In this document: positions 63,565 through 64,000 of the stretch, piece by piece
Layout: each line of letters starts with the position of its first letter
Position numbering within the stretch: position 1 is the stretch's first letter
NCBI GenBank assembly: GCA_935421135.1
Contig: OW285191.1
Span: forward strand, 13,643,700 to 13,707,699
DNA: 64,000 bases
Reading direction: 5' to 3'
Source: Bugulina stolonifera
Lineage: Eukaryota; Bryozoa; Gymnolaemata; Cheilostomatida; Bugulidae
Position numbers and translations under genes: made by a program
The notes under the pieces: generated by a model
What the model saw: only the letters and a program-made list of their open reading frames with translations
Told to the model about the DNA's origin: nothing
The model's database searches: none

Positions 63565-63625
63565 CATGATATACCTATATATAGGTACATTGTCCCATGA
63601 TATACCTATATATAGGTATATCATG
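63565..63625. repeat. Two copies of a palindrome, the second a perfect 30-bp one
   Basis: Positions 63596-63625 read the same on both strands (half-site CATGATATACCTATA). A partial copy precedes it at about 63,565-63,590. Confidence 0.9.
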
Positions 63626-64000
63626 TGACAGTGACTTTACTAGTAATTGCATGTACATGTATTTAGTGTTTTGTACAACACAACAAAAATGCACAAGTTC
63701 TAGAACATTATTATTGCATAGTACTACTATTTATTATGTAATGTAACACACTTGACATCCAAACTCATATACCATATAGCATAATTATACACTAGCTCTA
63801 CACTTCATTGCTTTCTGCTATACGTTCCCGTTATTGCCTATGGCATTGTTTACTACAAATATGTCAGCTGATTGCTAATAATAAATGTCTAGTCACGCAG
63901 TCACACACACAGCCAGTTGGGATTTCCCAACATGTCATAATAATGTAGTAATGGCCAAATAAAGTAATAGCTTACAATACTGTATCCTGTTTACTGATAG

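Noticed and set aside
1..64000. CRISPR arrays, operons, ribosome binding sites, viral genes
   Set aside because: The genes are intron-split animal genes. Tandem arrays are contiguous minisatellites without unique spacers, and no viral or toxin gene family was recognised.

Overview
The window is animal nuclear DNA. Genes are split by many GT-AG introns, the DNA is AT-rich with much simple-sequence repeat, and the proteins include a Fos/ATF3-type bZIP factor, a UBR1/UBR2 N-recognin and two cilium-linked proteins (TTC23-like and CCDC57-like). The species cannot be named from sequence alone. Short introns, close gene spacing and an unfamiliar secreted cysteine-rich family suggest a non-vertebrate, possibly early-branching animal such as a sponge, but this is a guess.

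Layout. (1) 1-7117, plus strand: the last two exons of a TTC23-like gene enclose a complete, or nearly complete, CCDC57-like coiled-coil gene in the same orientation, inside the last intron of the TTC23-like gene. (2) 8.7-23.1 kb, plus strand: four paralogous genes (A-D) for small secreted cysteine-rich proteins with two EGF-like modules. All have one 5' UTR exon and four coding exons with phase-1 introns. B and C are recent copies of a roughly 3.5 kb unit that includes promoter and 3' flank. (3) 23.9-25.1 kb, minus strand: a two-exon 108-aa coiled-coil gene resembling BBLN (UPF0184). It is head-to-head, 316 bp apart start to start, with (4) a 35-exon UBR1/UBR2-type E3 ligase at 25,453-49,163. 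I could join every exon of the ligase in phase, giving 1804 aa. Its introns carry several minisatellites, and three of its splice junctions lie inside local tandem duplications. (5) 49.2-53.6 kb: no gene seen, but two dense clusters of perfect AP-1 sites. (6) 53.8-55.3 kb, plus strand: a three-exon Fos/ATF3-like bZIP gene with a perfect CRE just upstream. (7) 55.3-64 kb: mostly without recognised genes, except a minus-strand terminal exon (61,579-62,097) whose reading frame holds one internal TGA, and a set of palindromes near the right end.

The genes do not form one pathway. Local links are the two cilium/centrosome genes nested together, the divergent BBLN/UBR pair sharing a promoter, and the possible autoregulation of the Fos-like gene through nearby AP-1 and CRE sites. 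All exon boundaries were deduced by eye from splice consensus, reading phase and recalled protein families. No database search or transcript evidence was available.
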